A DNA stretch of 64,000 nucleotides from an uncultured Roseibium sp. (GTDB taxonomy: Bacteria > Pseudomonadota > Alphaproteobacteria > Rhizobiales > Stappiaceae). Position 1 is the first letter of the stretch, and every line of letters begins with the position of its first letter. The DNA lies in the NCBI RefSeq assembly GCF_963669205.1, contig NZ_OY769915.1, positions 4,562,001 through 4,626,000 on the forward strand, in the 5' to 3' direction. This document shows positions 1-8,255 of this stretch, piece by piece. The notes beneath the pieces were generated by a model. It made no database searches. It saw only the letters and a list, made by a program, of their open reading frames with translations, and had not been told where the DNA came from. The position numbers and the translations under genes were made by a program.

Positions 1-2160
1 CTCGCCCCCAACAAGACCCTCGCCGCCCAGCTCTATGGCGAGTTCAAATCCTTCTTTCCGGACAACGCGGTCGAATATTTCGTCTCCTACTACGACTACT
101 ACCAGCCGGAAGCCTATGTCCCGCGCACGGACACCTATATCGAGAAGGAAAGCTCGATCAACGAGCAGATCGACCGGATGCGCCACTCGGCCACGCGCGC
201 GCTCCTGGAACGCGACGACGTCATCATCGTCGCCTCGGTGTCGTGCATCTACGGTATCGGTTCGGTGGAGACCTACACGGCGATGACCTTCGCCATCGAG
301 GTGGGCGAGCGCATCGACCAGCGCCAGCTCATCGCCGACCTGGTCGCCCTGCAATACAAGCGCAACGATGCCGCCTTCCAGCGCGGCGCATTCCGTGTAC
401 GCGGTGATACGATCGAGCTGTTCCCGGCCCACTATGAGGACCGGGCGTGGCGCATTTCGCTGTTCGGCGACGAGATCGAGTCGATAACCGAGTTCGACCC
501 GCTCACCGGCAGGAAGTCGGGCGAACTGAAAAGCGTCAAGATCTACGCCAACTCGCACTATGTCACGCCCAAGCCGACGCTGAACCAGGCGATCAAGTCG
601 ATCAAGGAGGAGCTCAGGCACCGGCTGGAGGAACTGAACACCCATGGCCGCCTGCTGGAAGCCCAGCGCCTGGAACAGCGCACCATGTTCGACCTGGAAA
701 TGCTGGAGGCGACCGGCTCGTGCGCGGGCATCGAGAACTACTCGCGCTACCTGACGGGCCGCAAGCCGGGCGAGCCGCCCCCCACCCTGTTCGAATATCT
801 GCCCGATAATGCCATCGTCTTCGCCGACGAAAGCCACGTCACCATTCCGCAGATCGGCGCCATGTACCGGGGCGATTTCCGCCGCAAGGCGACGCTGGCA
901 GAATATGGCTTCCGCCTGCCGTCCTGCATGGACAACCGGCCGCTGCGCTTCGAGGAATGGAACGCCATGCGGCCGCAGTCGGTCGCCGTCTCGGCCACGC
1001 CCGGCTCCTGGGAGATGGAACAGTCCGGCGGCGTCTTCGCCGAACAGGTGATCCGCCCGACGGGCCTCGTCGATCCGGTGATCGACATCCGCCCGGCCTC
1101 CACCCAGGTGGACGATCTTCTCGGGGAGGTGCGCGAAATCGCCCAGAAGGGCTACCGCACGCTGGTCACCACACTCACCAAGCGCATGGCCGAGGACCTG
1201 ACCGAATATCTCCACGAGAACGGTGTGCGCGTGCGCTACATGCACTCCGACATCGACACGCTGGAGCGCATCGAGATAATCCGCGACCTGCGCCTCGGCG
1301 CCTTCGACGTGCTGGTCGGCATCAACCTCCTGCGCGAAGGTCTCGACATTCCCGAATGTGCGCTGGTCGCCATTCTGGACGCGGACAAGGAAGGCTTCCT
1401 CAGGTCCGAGACCTCGCTGATCCAGACGATCGGCCGCGCAGCCCGCAATGTCGACGGCAAGGTGATCCTTTACGCCGACAACATGACAGGCTCCATGGAG
1501 CGGGCGATCGCTGAAACCACCCGCCGCCGCGAGAAACAGCTCGACTACAACGAAGAACACGGCATCACGCCCGAAAGCGTCAAGCGCAACATCGCCGACA
1601 TTCTCGACAGCGTCTACGAACAGGACCACGTCACGGTGGACGCCGGCTTTGCCGAGGAAGGCTCCCTGGTCGGACACAACCTCGCCGCCCATATCGAGGA
1701 TCTGGAAAAGCAGATGCGCGACGCCGCCGCCGATCTCGACTTCGAGACGGCCGCGCGCCTGCGCGACGAGATCAAGCGCCTGCAGGAAACCGAGCTGGCG
1801 GTGGCCGACGACGCCATGGCCCGCCAGTCCGACGTCGACGACCGCACCGGCGGCTTCCGCGGCGACCGCAAGTTCGGCGCCGGCGGCACCAAGGAAGGCG
1901 CCAGCGGCAAGAAGAAGGAAACCGCGAGGGACCGCGCCCGCGCCGCCAAACAGAAATCCGCCCTCCCCGCCCCCAGCGCCAAGGTCCGCAAGAACACCCT
2001 CGACGAAATGACCGTCGGCCGCACCGAAGTCCCCCTCGGCTCCGACGACCCGGTCAAACCGGTCCGCCGCGGCAAGATCGGGGTCGGGTCCTACGAGGAT
2101 CCGGTGGAGGAGAAGAAACGGAGAGGCAGACCGAAGAAGAGTGGGCGGCCGGGGCAGTGA
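1..2160 (+). CDS. uvrB: UvrABC system protein B (5' end outside window)
   Basis: UvrB is the damage-verifying helicase-like subunit of nucleotide excision repair; it receives the lesion from UvrA and recruits UvrC. The frame is open from base 1, so the start and the Walker A P-loop lie upstream. Visible are the beta-hairpin region that clamps DNA ([19 protein letters not shown], about residues 30-50 of the fragment), the DESH helicase box ([11 protein letters not shown], about 275), motif VI (QTIGRAARN, about 475) and the C-terminal UVR motif that binds UvrC (about 563-595). After the UVR motif comes about 120 residues of Lys/Arg/Gly-rich tail, which the 673-residue E. coli protein lacks. uvrC is at 28371, not adjacent. 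Confidence 0.97.
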   Translation, partial: LAPNKTLAAQLYGEFKSFFPDNAVEYFVSYYDYYQPEAYVPRTDTYIEKESSINEQIDRMRHSATRALLERDDVIIVASVSCIYGIGSVETYTAMTFAIEVGERIDQRQLIADLVALQYKRNDAAFQRGAFRVRGDTIELFPAHYEDRAWRISLFGDEIESITEFDPLTGRKSGELKSVKIYANSHYVTPKPTLNQAIKSIKEELRHRLEELNTHGRLLEAQRLEQRTMFDLEMLEATGSCAGIENYSRYLTGRKPGEPPPTLFEYLPDNAIVFADESHVTIPQIGAMYRGDFRRKATLAEYGFRLPSCMDNRPLRFEEWNAMRPQSVAVSATPGSWEMEQSGGVFAEQVIRPTGLVDPVIDIRPASTQVDDLLGEVREIAQKGYRTLVTTLTKRMAEDLTEYLHENGVRVRYMHSDIDTLERIEIIRDLRLGAFDVLVGINLLREGLDIPECALVAILDADKEGFLRSETSLIQTIGRAARNVDGKVILYADNMTGSMERAIAETTRRREKQLDYNEEHGITPESVKRNIADILDSVYEQDHVTVDAGFAEEGSLVGHNLAAHIEDLEKQMRDAAADLDFETAARLRDEIKRLQETELAVADDAMARQSDVDDRTGGFRGDRKFGAGGTKEGASGKKKETARDRARAAKQKSALPAPSAKVRKNTLDEMTVGRTEVPLGSDDPVKPVRRGKIGVGSYEDPVEEKKRRGRPKKSGRPGQ

Positions 2161-2188
2161 TTGTCTCAGGCACTCTGGAAACGAGTGG

Positions 2189-2209
2189 ATCCCCGATCAA
2201 GTCGGGGAT
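2189..2209. repeat. Palindromic repeat, family 1 (copy A)
   Basis: Perfect hairpin with 8-bp arms ATCCCCGA and TCGGGGAT around a 5-nt loop, followed by GAC. It lies 28 bp after the uvrB stop. It is the leftmost of six copies in 1.4 kb, and in the position of the left-hand border of a diverged spacer that resembles those farther along the array. Confidence 0.85.
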
Positions 2210-2371
2210 GACTGCTGAGGTGAGTTGAAGGAATATCTTGCTTCACTGTCTTTCCGGACAAGTGAGGCGAAGACGAACGCTTGTCCAGAAACCAGATGCC
2301 AGCGCGAGCGCAGCGAGTACCGAATTCAAAGATGAACTGTCGTCGGGCAATGAGGTTCATTTCCAGAATGT

Positions 2372-2759
2372 GGTCATCCCCGACTTGATCGGGGATCCAA
2401 TCCACGCAACAACTGGATATGGCGTTCTACGTCTACATTCTCGCCAGCCGCCGGTACGGAACGCTTTACACCGGCGTCACCAATGACCTGGCGCGGCGGG
2501 TCCATGAGCACAGGGAGAAGGCCGGCAGCGCGTTCACCCGGCGATATGGAGTGACCCGGCTGGTTTACTACGAGACCTGCGACTCGCCCGACGCAGCCAT
2601 CGCCCGCGAAAAACGTCTGAAGCGCTGGCCCCGCGCCTGGAAAATTCAGGCGATTGAGAAACACAATCCGGATTGGTGCGATCTTTACGAAGATCTGAAC
2701 CGGTAGTCTTCTGGTCGCGGTTGGCTTTAGTGGATCCCCGATCAAGTCGGGGATGACGG
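2372..2759 (+). mobile_element. Unit 1: GIY-YIG gene bracketed by inverted palindromes
   Basis: The gene at 2419-2706 is bracketed by family 1 palindromes in opposite orientation, at 2376-2396 (23 bp before the start codon) and 2734-2754 (27 bp after the stop). The flanks GGTCATCCCC and GGGGATGACGG make them terminal inverted repeats of about 28 bp. The unit recurs exactly 575 bp downstream. The layout looks like a small mobile cassette; the mobility itself is inferred. Confidence 0.6.
2419..2706 (+). CDS. GIY-YIG nuclease family protein, copy 1
   Basis: A 95-residue single-domain GIY-YIG endonuclease of the small URI/COG2827 type. The GIY half is VYILAS (5-10) and the YIG half is GTLYTGVT (14-21); the conserved Arg is in LARR (24-27), the metal-binding Glu in AREKRLK (E64), and the C-terminal NPDW box at 83-86. 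There is no DNA-binding domain beyond the nuclease core. No strong ribosome-binding site precedes the ATG. Its protein sequence is identical to copy 2 at 2994. Family members cut DNA, but the cellular role of such stand-alone proteins is largely unknown. Its position inside a tandem repeat with flanking palindromes suggests mobility or repeat maintenance (inference). Confidence 0.88.
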   Translation: MAFYVYILASRRYGTLYTGVTNDLARRVHEHREKAGSAFTRRYGVTRLVYYETCDSPDAAIAREKRLKRWPRAWKIQAIEKHNPDWCDLYEDLNR

Positions 2760-2825
2760 CTGAGACGGGTTGAGAGAATAGCTTGCTTCACTGTCTTTCC
2801 GGACAAGCTGCTCAACATCCCCGCC

Positions 2826-2873
2826 GTCATTCCGGACCAGCGTAGCGGAGCTGCGTGCTGATCCGGAACCCAG
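2826..2873. repeat. Palindromic repeat, family 2
   Basis: Begins GTCATTCCGGAC and ends GATCCGGAACCCAG, with complementary GTCCGGA/TCCGGA-type arms and a variable GC-rich middle. It sits in the spacer between GIY-YIG units 1 and 2. Related copies are at 3401-3448 and around the fourth GIY-YIG gene near 7.6-8.5 kb. Confidence 0.7.
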
Positions 2874-2946
2874 GTGTCAGCGCGAGCAGAGCGAGCTCCG
2901 AACACAATATCACTGTCGATTGGCGAGGTGGTGACCACCAAAACAC

Positions 2947-3334
2947 GGTCATCCCCGACTTGATCGGGGATCCAATCCACGCAACAACTGGATATGGCGT
3001 TTTACGTCTACATTCTCGCCAGCCGCCGGTACGGAACGCTTTACACCGGCGTCACCAATGACCTGGCGCGGCGGGTCCATGAGCACAGGGAGAAGGCCGG
3101 CAGCGCGTTCACCCGGCGATACGGTGTCACCCGGCTGGTTTACTACGAGACCTGCGACTCGCCCGACGCAGCCATCGCCCGCGAAAAACGTCTGAAGCGC
3201 TGGCCCCGCGCCTGGAAAATTCAGGCGATTGAGAAACACAATCCGGATTGGTGCGATCTTTACGAAGATCTGAACCGGTAGTCTTCTGGTCGCGGTTCGT
3301 TGCATTGGATCCCCGATCAAGTCGGGGATGACGA
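2947..3334 (+). mobile_element. Unit 2: GIY-YIG gene bracketed by inverted palindromes
   Basis: A near-exact copy of unit 1, displaced by 575 bp. Palindromes at 2951-2971 and 3309-3329 face each other around the gene at 2994-3281 with the same 23- and 27-bp distances. Only a few silent differences separate the two genes (for example near 3000 and 3122-3127), so the duplication is recent or the copies are kept alike by recombination. Confidence 0.6.
2994..3281 (+). CDS. GIY-YIG nuclease family protein, copy 2
   Basis: A second 95-residue GIY-YIG endonuclease whose protein is identical to copy 1 over its whole length; the DNA differs only at scattered third positions. The GIY-YIG core, the LARR arginine, E64 and the NPDW box are all intact, so nothing suggests inactivation. 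It lies in the same orientation 575 bp downstream of copy 1, in the middle of the tandem array. Identical proteins with synonymous changes mean either a very recent duplication or purifying selection on both copies. Confidence 0.87.
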   Translation: MAFYVYILASRRYGTLYTGVTNDLARRVHEHREKAGSAFTRRYGVTRLVYYETCDSPDAAIAREKRLKRWPRAWKIQAIEKHNPDWCDLYEDLNR

Positions 3335-3400
3335 CGGAGGCGGGTTGAGAGAATAGCTTGCTTCACTGTCTTTCCGGACAAGCTGCTCAACATCCCCGCC

Positions 3401-3448
3401 GTCATACCGGACCAGCGTAGCGGAGCTGCGTGCTGATCCGGAATTCAG
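3401..3448. repeat. Palindromic repeat, family 2
   Basis: A second spacer copy of the family 2 palindrome (GTCATACCGGAC to GATCCGGAATTCAG), 575 bp after the one at 2826 and therefore part of the same tandem duplication. Confidence 0.68.
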
Positions 3449-3521
3449 ATGTCATCGCGAGCAAAGCGAACTCCGAACACAATATCACTGTCGATTGGCG
3501 AGGTGGTGACCACCAAAACAC

Positions 3522-3601
3522 GGTCATCCCCGACTTGATCGGGGATCCAATCCACGCCACGAATAGACATGGCGTTTTACGTCTACATTCTCGCCAGCCG
3601 A
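3522..3601 (+). pseudogene. Unit 3: truncated GIY-YIG cassette
   Basis: A third repeat starts 575 bp after unit 2: palindrome at 3526-3546, then an ATG at 3569 followed by the first ten codons of the nuclease (MAFYVYILAS). Similarity stops abruptly after AGCCG at 3601. The frame continues into unrelated sequence and ends near 3688, so no nuclease domain can form. The sequence after the break is itself another palindromic repeat, which suggests a repeat-mediated deletion. Confidence 0.8.
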
Positions 3602-3628
3602 AAGACGCGCCCCCGGCGCGCAATATCT

Positions 3629-3853
3629 CTGGATTCCGGATCGGCGTTCGGCTTCGCCGCACTGGTGCGGAATGACGGCCGTGGTTGAGCCCCCGCCCCA
3701 GCGGCAAGCGCCGTCCCGGACCCGATCCGGGACCGCCCACAATCAACGCAAACAGGCCCCGGCTCGAGACCGGGGCGGCACAGAATGTGTGGCAGCCGTC
3801 ACTAGAGCGCAAACTGGCCCCGGCTCGGGGCCGGGGCGGCGCGGAGTGTGGGG
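3629..3853. repeat. Mixed palindromic repeats between the array and the cyclase gene
   Basis: This gene-free stretch holds several different inverted repeats: a family 2 relative at about 3632-3675 (GGATTCCGGATC to GCGGAATGACGG), a GTCCCGGA/TCCGGGAC palindrome near 3712-3734, and a CCCCGG-rich palindrome repeated with 61-bp spacing (3755-3791 and 3816-3852). The last copy ends about 10 bp from the cyclase stop codon. A transcript from the cyclase gene would read into these hairpins, so they may also act as terminators. Confidence 0.65.
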
Positions 3854-3860
3854 CATACGC

Positions 3861-5213
3861 TCAAACGGGCGCAAACACGTCTACCCTGCCGGCAAGCCCC
3901 TTCAGTTCCTGCCCGTCGAAGCGTTCCAGCCCGGCACCGGCGTGTCTGGCCACCGCCGCATCCATCAGCACCGCCTTGCCCAAGGTCTTGCCGTGGGCCT
4001 CCAGCCGGGCGGCGCGGTTGACGGTGTCGCCGTAGACCGTAAAGGCCTGGCGGCTGGAGGAGCCGATGCTGCCCGAGGCGACCCTGCCGGAGGCAAGGCC
4101 GATGCGGATGGAAAAGCCGGAGGCCTGCGCTTCGCCGAGAAGCCCCTGGCTCGCGGCGATCGCCGCGCTTTCCGTTGCGTCACTGTCGATCGGCGTGCCG
4201 AAGGAGGCCATCAGGCCGTCACCGGTGAACTGGATGACGACGCCGTCATGGCGGGAAATCACCTCGGCGCAGCCGGCGAGAAACCCGTTGAGGTGGTCGA
4301 TCACCTCGCCCGGTGCGCGGCTGGCGGCATAGGTGGTGAAGCCGGCAATGTCCATCACCAGGATCGCCGCGTGCCGCTCCTGCGGGTTGAGTGCGTTCGG
4401 ATCGTCGATCAGGCGGCGCGCGACCGCTTCGGGCACGTAACGCCCGAGCGTTGCCGCAACCTGTTCCCGCTCCGCCTGCGCCCTCACCTGCGCCCGGAAC
4501 ACCCGTCTTGCCCGGACAACGGCAAGCGCCAGGATGCCCGTCGCGATGAACAGGAACCCGGTCTCCTCCACCCGGTTGCCGTTGCCGATGAAATCGGGCG
4601 ACAGGAACACCCCGACATAGGCGTCGAAGCCGGCCCCCGGCGTGAGATCACCCCAGGAGAGCGTGCGCTCCATGCCGGACACGACGATCAGGAAGGCCGC
4701 CCACCAGCCGGCGACGACGGCCGCGCCCGTCCACAAGACAAGGCGCGGCGACAGCGACAGGGTCGCCATGGCAACCAGCGGAAACAGGTAGTAGATGCCG
4801 TAGGCGCGGAAGGCGAGGATTTGGGGCACGTCGCCGCTCCGGCTGATCGGGAAAAACGCGAAGGTCATGCAGATCCCGATCGCGTCGACGAAGTAGATCG
4901 CGTATTTCATCCACCAGCGGTCAAAGCGCGTGCCGATAAGGCTCGCATGGCCGATGCCGATCGCGGTGAAAGCGCCGAGCCCGACAAAGATCCACGGATT
5001 GGGATAAAACCCGGTCAAGGCCCAGGTTCCGCCGACCCAGAGGAAGGCCGCACCGACGGCAATTGTCCGGCAGATGATCGCCAGCCGCAGCCCCCGCCGT
5101 TCCGCCTGTTCCAGGCGATCTTCGCCGGGTTCGGGCGCGTTGAGCGGCTGTGCGGTTGTAGAAGAGGTCAACGGCTGGAGATCCTTTGGCGGCAAACGGT
5201 CCGAAAGACACAT
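3861..5213 (-). CDS. Membrane-anchored class III adenylate/guanylate cyclase
   Basis: A 450-residue protein with about six membrane helices (roughly 43-65, 72-92, 104-122, 138-155, 158-180, 218-235), a short helical linker, and a class III cyclase catalytic domain (about 282-450). Metal ligands are D288 (VMDIAGFT) and D332 (GDGLMASFG); N399 and R403 of the VYGDTVNRAARLE block are the transition-state residues. The base-selecting position holds Thr (T392) instead of the Asp of class IIIa enzymes, as in class IIIb adenylate cyclases. It probably makes cAMP at the inner membrane; the input sensed by the membrane part is unknown. It is a single gene convergent with the repeat island. Confidence 0.9.
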   Translation of the reverse strand: MCLSDRLPPKDLQPLTSSTTAQPLNAPEPGEDRLEQAERRGLRLAIICRTIAVGAAFLWVGGTWALTGFYPNPWIFVGLGAFTAIGIGHASLIGTRFDRWWMKYAIYFVDAIGICMTFAFFPISRSGDVPQILAFRAYGIYYLFPLVAMATLSLSPRLVLWTGAAVVAGWWAAFLIVVSGMERTLSWGDLTPGAGFDAYVGVFLSPDFIGNGNRVEETGFLFIATGILALAVVRARRVFRAQVRAQAEREQVAATLGRYVPEAVARRLIDDPNALNPQERHAAILVMDIAGFTTYAASRAPGEVIDHLNGFLAGCAEVISRHDGVVIQFTGDGLMASFGTPIDSDATESAAIAASQGLLGEAQASGFSIRIGLASGRVASGSIGSSSRQAFTVYGDTVNRAARLEAHGKTLGKAVLMDAAVARHAGAGLERFDGQELKGLAGRVDVFAPV

Positions 5214-5349
5214 ATAGGACGGTCACGCAGATCCGTCGTCCCTTGCTTTCGGCTTCATCTGATTTCCCGCCAGGCATAAGGAATTCCGACACCATTCCAT
5301 GATACCCGTGGAAGCGCCTGAAACAACGCGCTTCGGCCCGGGGGATTTC

Positions 5350-6516
5350 GTGACGAGACTTTTGATCAGCGCCATTGCCGCACTGGCCTTCACCGGCCCG
5401 GCTGCGGCGGAACTGGCCCGCACCACATTCGGCGACTGGTCGGTGCGCTGCAACGACAAGAATTACTGCATTGCCGAGACGGAGGGTGAAAGCTCCAACG
5501 ACGAGGCCTTCCGGCTGAAAGTGGAGCGTGGCGCTAAACCCGGCAGCGACGTCTTCGTCACCCTGCGTCCGACAACGAAGCTCGATGTCGGCATGCGCGC
5601 CCGCATCGAGATCGAGAGCCTGGACGAGGACAATTACGGTTACTTCGGCACGGCTTCGAAGATCTACACTGGCAATGAAATGACCTTCGGCGGCGGCGCC
5701 GACCGTGATCTCATTGAAAAGCTGCGCCTGGGCGAAGACGCCCAGATCCAGATCGACTATGGCGGCGCGACCGGCACGCTCACCTATTGGGTGAAGCTGT
5801 CCGGCCTGACCCATACTCTGCTGGCAATGGACCGGGAACAGGGCCGGATCGGCAGGCTGGATGCGGCCGTTGCCTGGGGCGGCCTGCCGGCGGACGGTTC
5901 GGTTACCGTCGCGCCTGCCGCGGCAAAGTCCACCGCCGCACCCAGGGAAACGCAGGCTGCCACCGCACCGCCGCCACCCGCGAACGATCTGCCGCCGCCG
6001 GTGATGCCCTCGCAGGATGCCGGAGCGCGCGGCCTGATCTACACGGTCGATGAACTGCCCGAGTCGGTCCAGATGATGGGTTACCGCACGCTGGATTGCC
6101 GGCTGGACGAAACCCTGCCCGCCTATGGCGCGCAATTCTATGCCGAGGGCGACGTGGAGACCTGGGTCGTGCCCTGCACCATGGCCGATGCCAATGTGCC
6201 CTATTTCATGGCGATCCACATTCCCTTCAATCCGTCCCTCGACGAGTGGAAGGAATTCGAGACCCCGCCGGACTTCAACCAGCCCAATCATGCGCTGGTC
6301 AACAATCTCTTTTTCGACCCGGACACGGGCCAGGTCACCGGCACGACCTACTATTCGCCCAACTATGATTGCGGGGCCTTCGAACGGCACGAAGTGATGG
6401 CCGAAAGCGGCGACTACGAGCTTGTCGAATATCTGGAGAAGTCGAATTGCGACGGGGTCACCGGTCCGGCGGAGGGCTGGCCGCTGAGCTGGACCATCGA
6501 CGAGATGGGCAATTGA
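5350..6516 (+). CDS. DUF1176 family periplasmic protein
   Basis: I start it at GTG 5350 because this gives a clean signal peptide (VTRLLISAIAALAFTGPAAA) just after a G-rich ribosome-binding site; an upstream ATG at 5299 would bury the signal. The mature protein has an N-terminal half with a Trp and paired cysteines (FGDWSVRCNDKNYC) as in IalB/DUF1176 proteins, an Ala/Pro linker at about 195-240, and a C-terminal half with four more cysteines (LDCRLDE, VVPCTM, YDCGAF, SNCDG) and the YSPNYDCGAFE block that matches GECGLWN in the second copy at 15704. Family members are periplasmic and uncharacterised. The cysteines probably form disulfides. Confidence 0.7.
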   Translation: MTRLLISAIAALAFTGPAAAELARTTFGDWSVRCNDKNYCIAETEGESSNDEAFRLKVERGAKPGSDVFVTLRPTTKLDVGMRARIEIESLDEDNYGYFGTASKIYTGNEMTFGGGADRDLIEKLRLGEDAQIQIDYGGATGTLTYWVKLSGLTHTLLAMDREQGRIGRLDAAVAWGGLPADGSVTVAPAAAKSTAAPRETQAATAPPPPANDLPPPVMPSQDAGARGLIYTVDELPESVQMMGYRTLDCRLDETLPAYGAQFYAEGDVETWVVPCTMADANVPYFMAIHIPFNPSLDEWKEFETPPDFNQPNHALVNNLFFDPDTGQVTGTTYYSPNYDCGAFERHEVMAESGDYELVEYLEKSNCDGVTGPAEGWPLSWTIDEMGN

Positions 6517-6546
6517 CCGGACCACTGGCAAGAAAACGGGAAACGA

Positions 6547-7539
6547 ATGCCGATGCGCAGATTGCCTCTATTCGGAGCAGCACTGACGGGCCTGCTGGCT
6601 GTGTCCGTGGCTGACGCGGCGTCCCCCCGGGTGCCGGCGGAGTGGGAACCGCAGGCGGCCATCTGGATGCAGTGGCCCGGCCGGTATGAAAAGCAGATGC
6701 GCCCCGCCTTTGCAGACATCATCCAGGCGGTGCAGAAGCACGAAAGCGTGCACCTGCTCGCCAACTCGGAAAAGGAACAGCAGGCCGCCGCAGGTTTCCT
6801 CATGAACCGCGGCGTCAGCGTCGTAAACGTGACCTGGCACATCGTCCCGATCGACAATGCCTGGATGCGTGACAACGGGCCGATCTACGTGACCGACGGC
6901 GAAACGCTCACCATCCAGAACTGGGCCTTCACCGGCTGGGACGGCACCACGGGCGCCACCTATCGCAAGGACGACCGGGTTCCGCTCCGCCTCGGTGCGT
7001 TGCTCGGCATGGAGGTGGACGACCTGACGGATTACGTCCTGGAAAAGGGCAATCTCGAAGTCAACGGCGCGGGCATCGCCCTTCTCAACTGGGATTGCCA
7101 GGACCAGCGCAATCCGGGCCTCGGCAGGGAAGACCACGAGCGGATCCTGAAAGAGGCGCTCGGCCTGACGGAGATCATCTGGTCCTACGGCCATCACCCG
7201 GACGACATCACCACGGGACATATCGACGGCTCCGCGCGCTTCATCAACCCGACCACGGTTGCTCTTGCCGACACGGGTGAAGACACCGAAACGCGGCTTG
7301 CCGAAGATCTCCAGACCCTCGGCTTCAACGTCGAATGGTATCCCGGCGACGTGAACTGGCTGGTCGGCGACGGCTACATTGTCGCCATGAGCGAACTCGA
7401 TGAAGACCTCGACGCCACCTTTAAACAGGAACTCCGGCGGTATTTCCCCGGCCGCGAGGTTTATCTCGTCGACGCCTGGTCGATCGCCGACGGCGGCGGT
7501 GGCATTCACTGCGTCACCAACGACCAGCCGGAACTTTGA
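6547..7539 (+). CDS. Exported agmatine deiminase / peptidyl-arginine deiminase-like protein
   Basis: A 330-residue member of the guanidino-modifying (AguA/PAD) family. Conserved catalytic elements are present: WMRDNGPIYV (107-115), E171, HIDGSARF with H225 and D227, and the nucleophile C322 in GGGGIHCVTNDQP. Agmatine deiminases turn agmatine into N-carbamoylputrescine plus ammonia. Two points differ from the cytosolic enzyme: an N-terminal signal sequence (about residues 1-25, ending VADAA), and EVNG where most have EGG. It therefore probably acts in the periplasm, on agmatine or another guanidine compound. It lies 30 bp after the DUF1176 gene and may be cotranscribed. Confidence 0.82.
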   Translation: MPMRRLPLFGAALTGLLAVSVADAASPRVPAEWEPQAAIWMQWPGRYEKQMRPAFADIIQAVQKHESVHLLANSEKEQQAAAGFLMNRGVSVVNVTWHIVPIDNAWMRDNGPIYVTDGETLTIQNWAFTGWDGTTGATYRKDDRVPLRLGALLGMEVDDLTDYVLEKGNLEVNGAGIALLNWDCQDQRNPGLGREDHERILKEALGLTEIIWSYGHHPDDITTGHIDGSARFINPTTVALADTGEDTETRLAEDLQTLGFNVEWYPGDVNWLVGDGYIVAMSELDEDLDATFKQELRRYFPGREVYLVDAWSIADGGGGIHCVTNDQPEL

Positions 7540-7967
7540 GAAACGGACTGCCTTTGCGTGGCCAATTGCTTGTGCCTTGCAGGTTCGACTGCCTGCTGCA
7601 GAAATACATCTGGATACCCGTCAAAGTCGGGCACAGGTTCCGGATCGGCGCGCAGCCTTGCTGCACTTGCCTGGAATGACGAGTGCAGGCAACGTGGCAA
7701 TTCCCGCCATCGTCACCCCGGGCGAACGACGTGAGACCCGGGGCCGGAGAGCCCGGTGTTTCAAGAGGTCACCGACAAACGCGGCGCAATTGCCTCTCCG
7801 ATCCCGGCTCGCACTCCGTTTGGCCGGGATGACGAAAGAACAGTCAATACCGTCATTCCGGACAAGCGCGGTATTACCGCGCGCCGATCCGGAACCTGAG
7901 CCCGGCTTGAACGGGTATCCAGACATCAGCCTGGGCGAAAGCGAAGTCCGAACCAAAAGAACAAGCC
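7540..7967. repeat. Second repeat island, left part
   Basis: Gene-free. It contains at least four palindromic repeats: a family 2 copy in reverse orientation at 7636-7680, a CCCCGGG.../...CCCGGGG hairpin at about 7711-7745, an ATCCCGGC.../...GCCGGGAT hairpin at about 7800-7831, and a family 2 copy in forward orientation at 7852-7900 (GTCATTCCGGAC to GATCCGGAACCTGAG). The last one is the left-hand border of the GIY-YIG gene that follows. Confidence 0.7.
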
Positions 7968-8255
7968 TCAGAAAAGCCCGCCTTCGCTCAGATCGCTCCA
8001 CTCCGGATTGCTTTCTTCGATCAATGCGATCTTCCAAGCTCTGCGCCAGGATTTGAGCTGCTTTTCCCGCACAAGCGCGTCTTCGACCCGTTCATGCTCT
8101 TCGACATAGACAAGGCGCGTGACGTTGTAGCGTTTCGAAAAGCCATCGAGCAGGTCGTACTGGTGCTCGAACAATCTGCGACTGAGATTTGAGGTCACCC
8201 CCGGATAGAGCGTGCCGTTCCGGCCGGAGGCGAGAATGTAGACGTGGGCAGGCAT
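7968..8255 (-). CDS. GIY-YIG nuclease family protein, diverged paralogue
   Basis: A 95-residue single-domain GIY-YIG protein, 53% identical by hand count (50 of 95) to the copies at 2419 and 2994 and of exactly the same length. VYILAS, GTLYPGVT, LSRRL, the metal-binding Glu of VREKQLK (E64) and NPEW are all present. I start it at ATG 8255, which matches the paralogues; an upstream in-frame start at 8297 would add 14 unrelated residues. Like the others it is bracketed by inverted palindromes, here family 2 (7852-7900 and 8322-8370). It probably cuts DNA; its biological role is unknown. Confidence 0.87.
   Translation of the reverse strand: MPAHVYILASGRNGTLYPGVTSNLSRRLFEHQYDLLDGFSKRYNVTRLVYVEEHERVEDALVREKQLKSWRRAWKIALIEESNPEWSDLSEGGLF

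Noticed and set aside
2189..3601. The palindromes as simple transcription terminators
   Set aside because: They have no T run, occur in both orientations, and duplicate together with the nuclease gene; termination may be a side effect.
3672..5279. Long open frame (535 codons) on the plus strand opposite the cyclase gene
   Set aside because: The minus strand encodes a clear cyclase with all motifs; the opposite frame has low-complexity Gly/Arg/Ala-rich translation typical of the complement of GC-rich genes.
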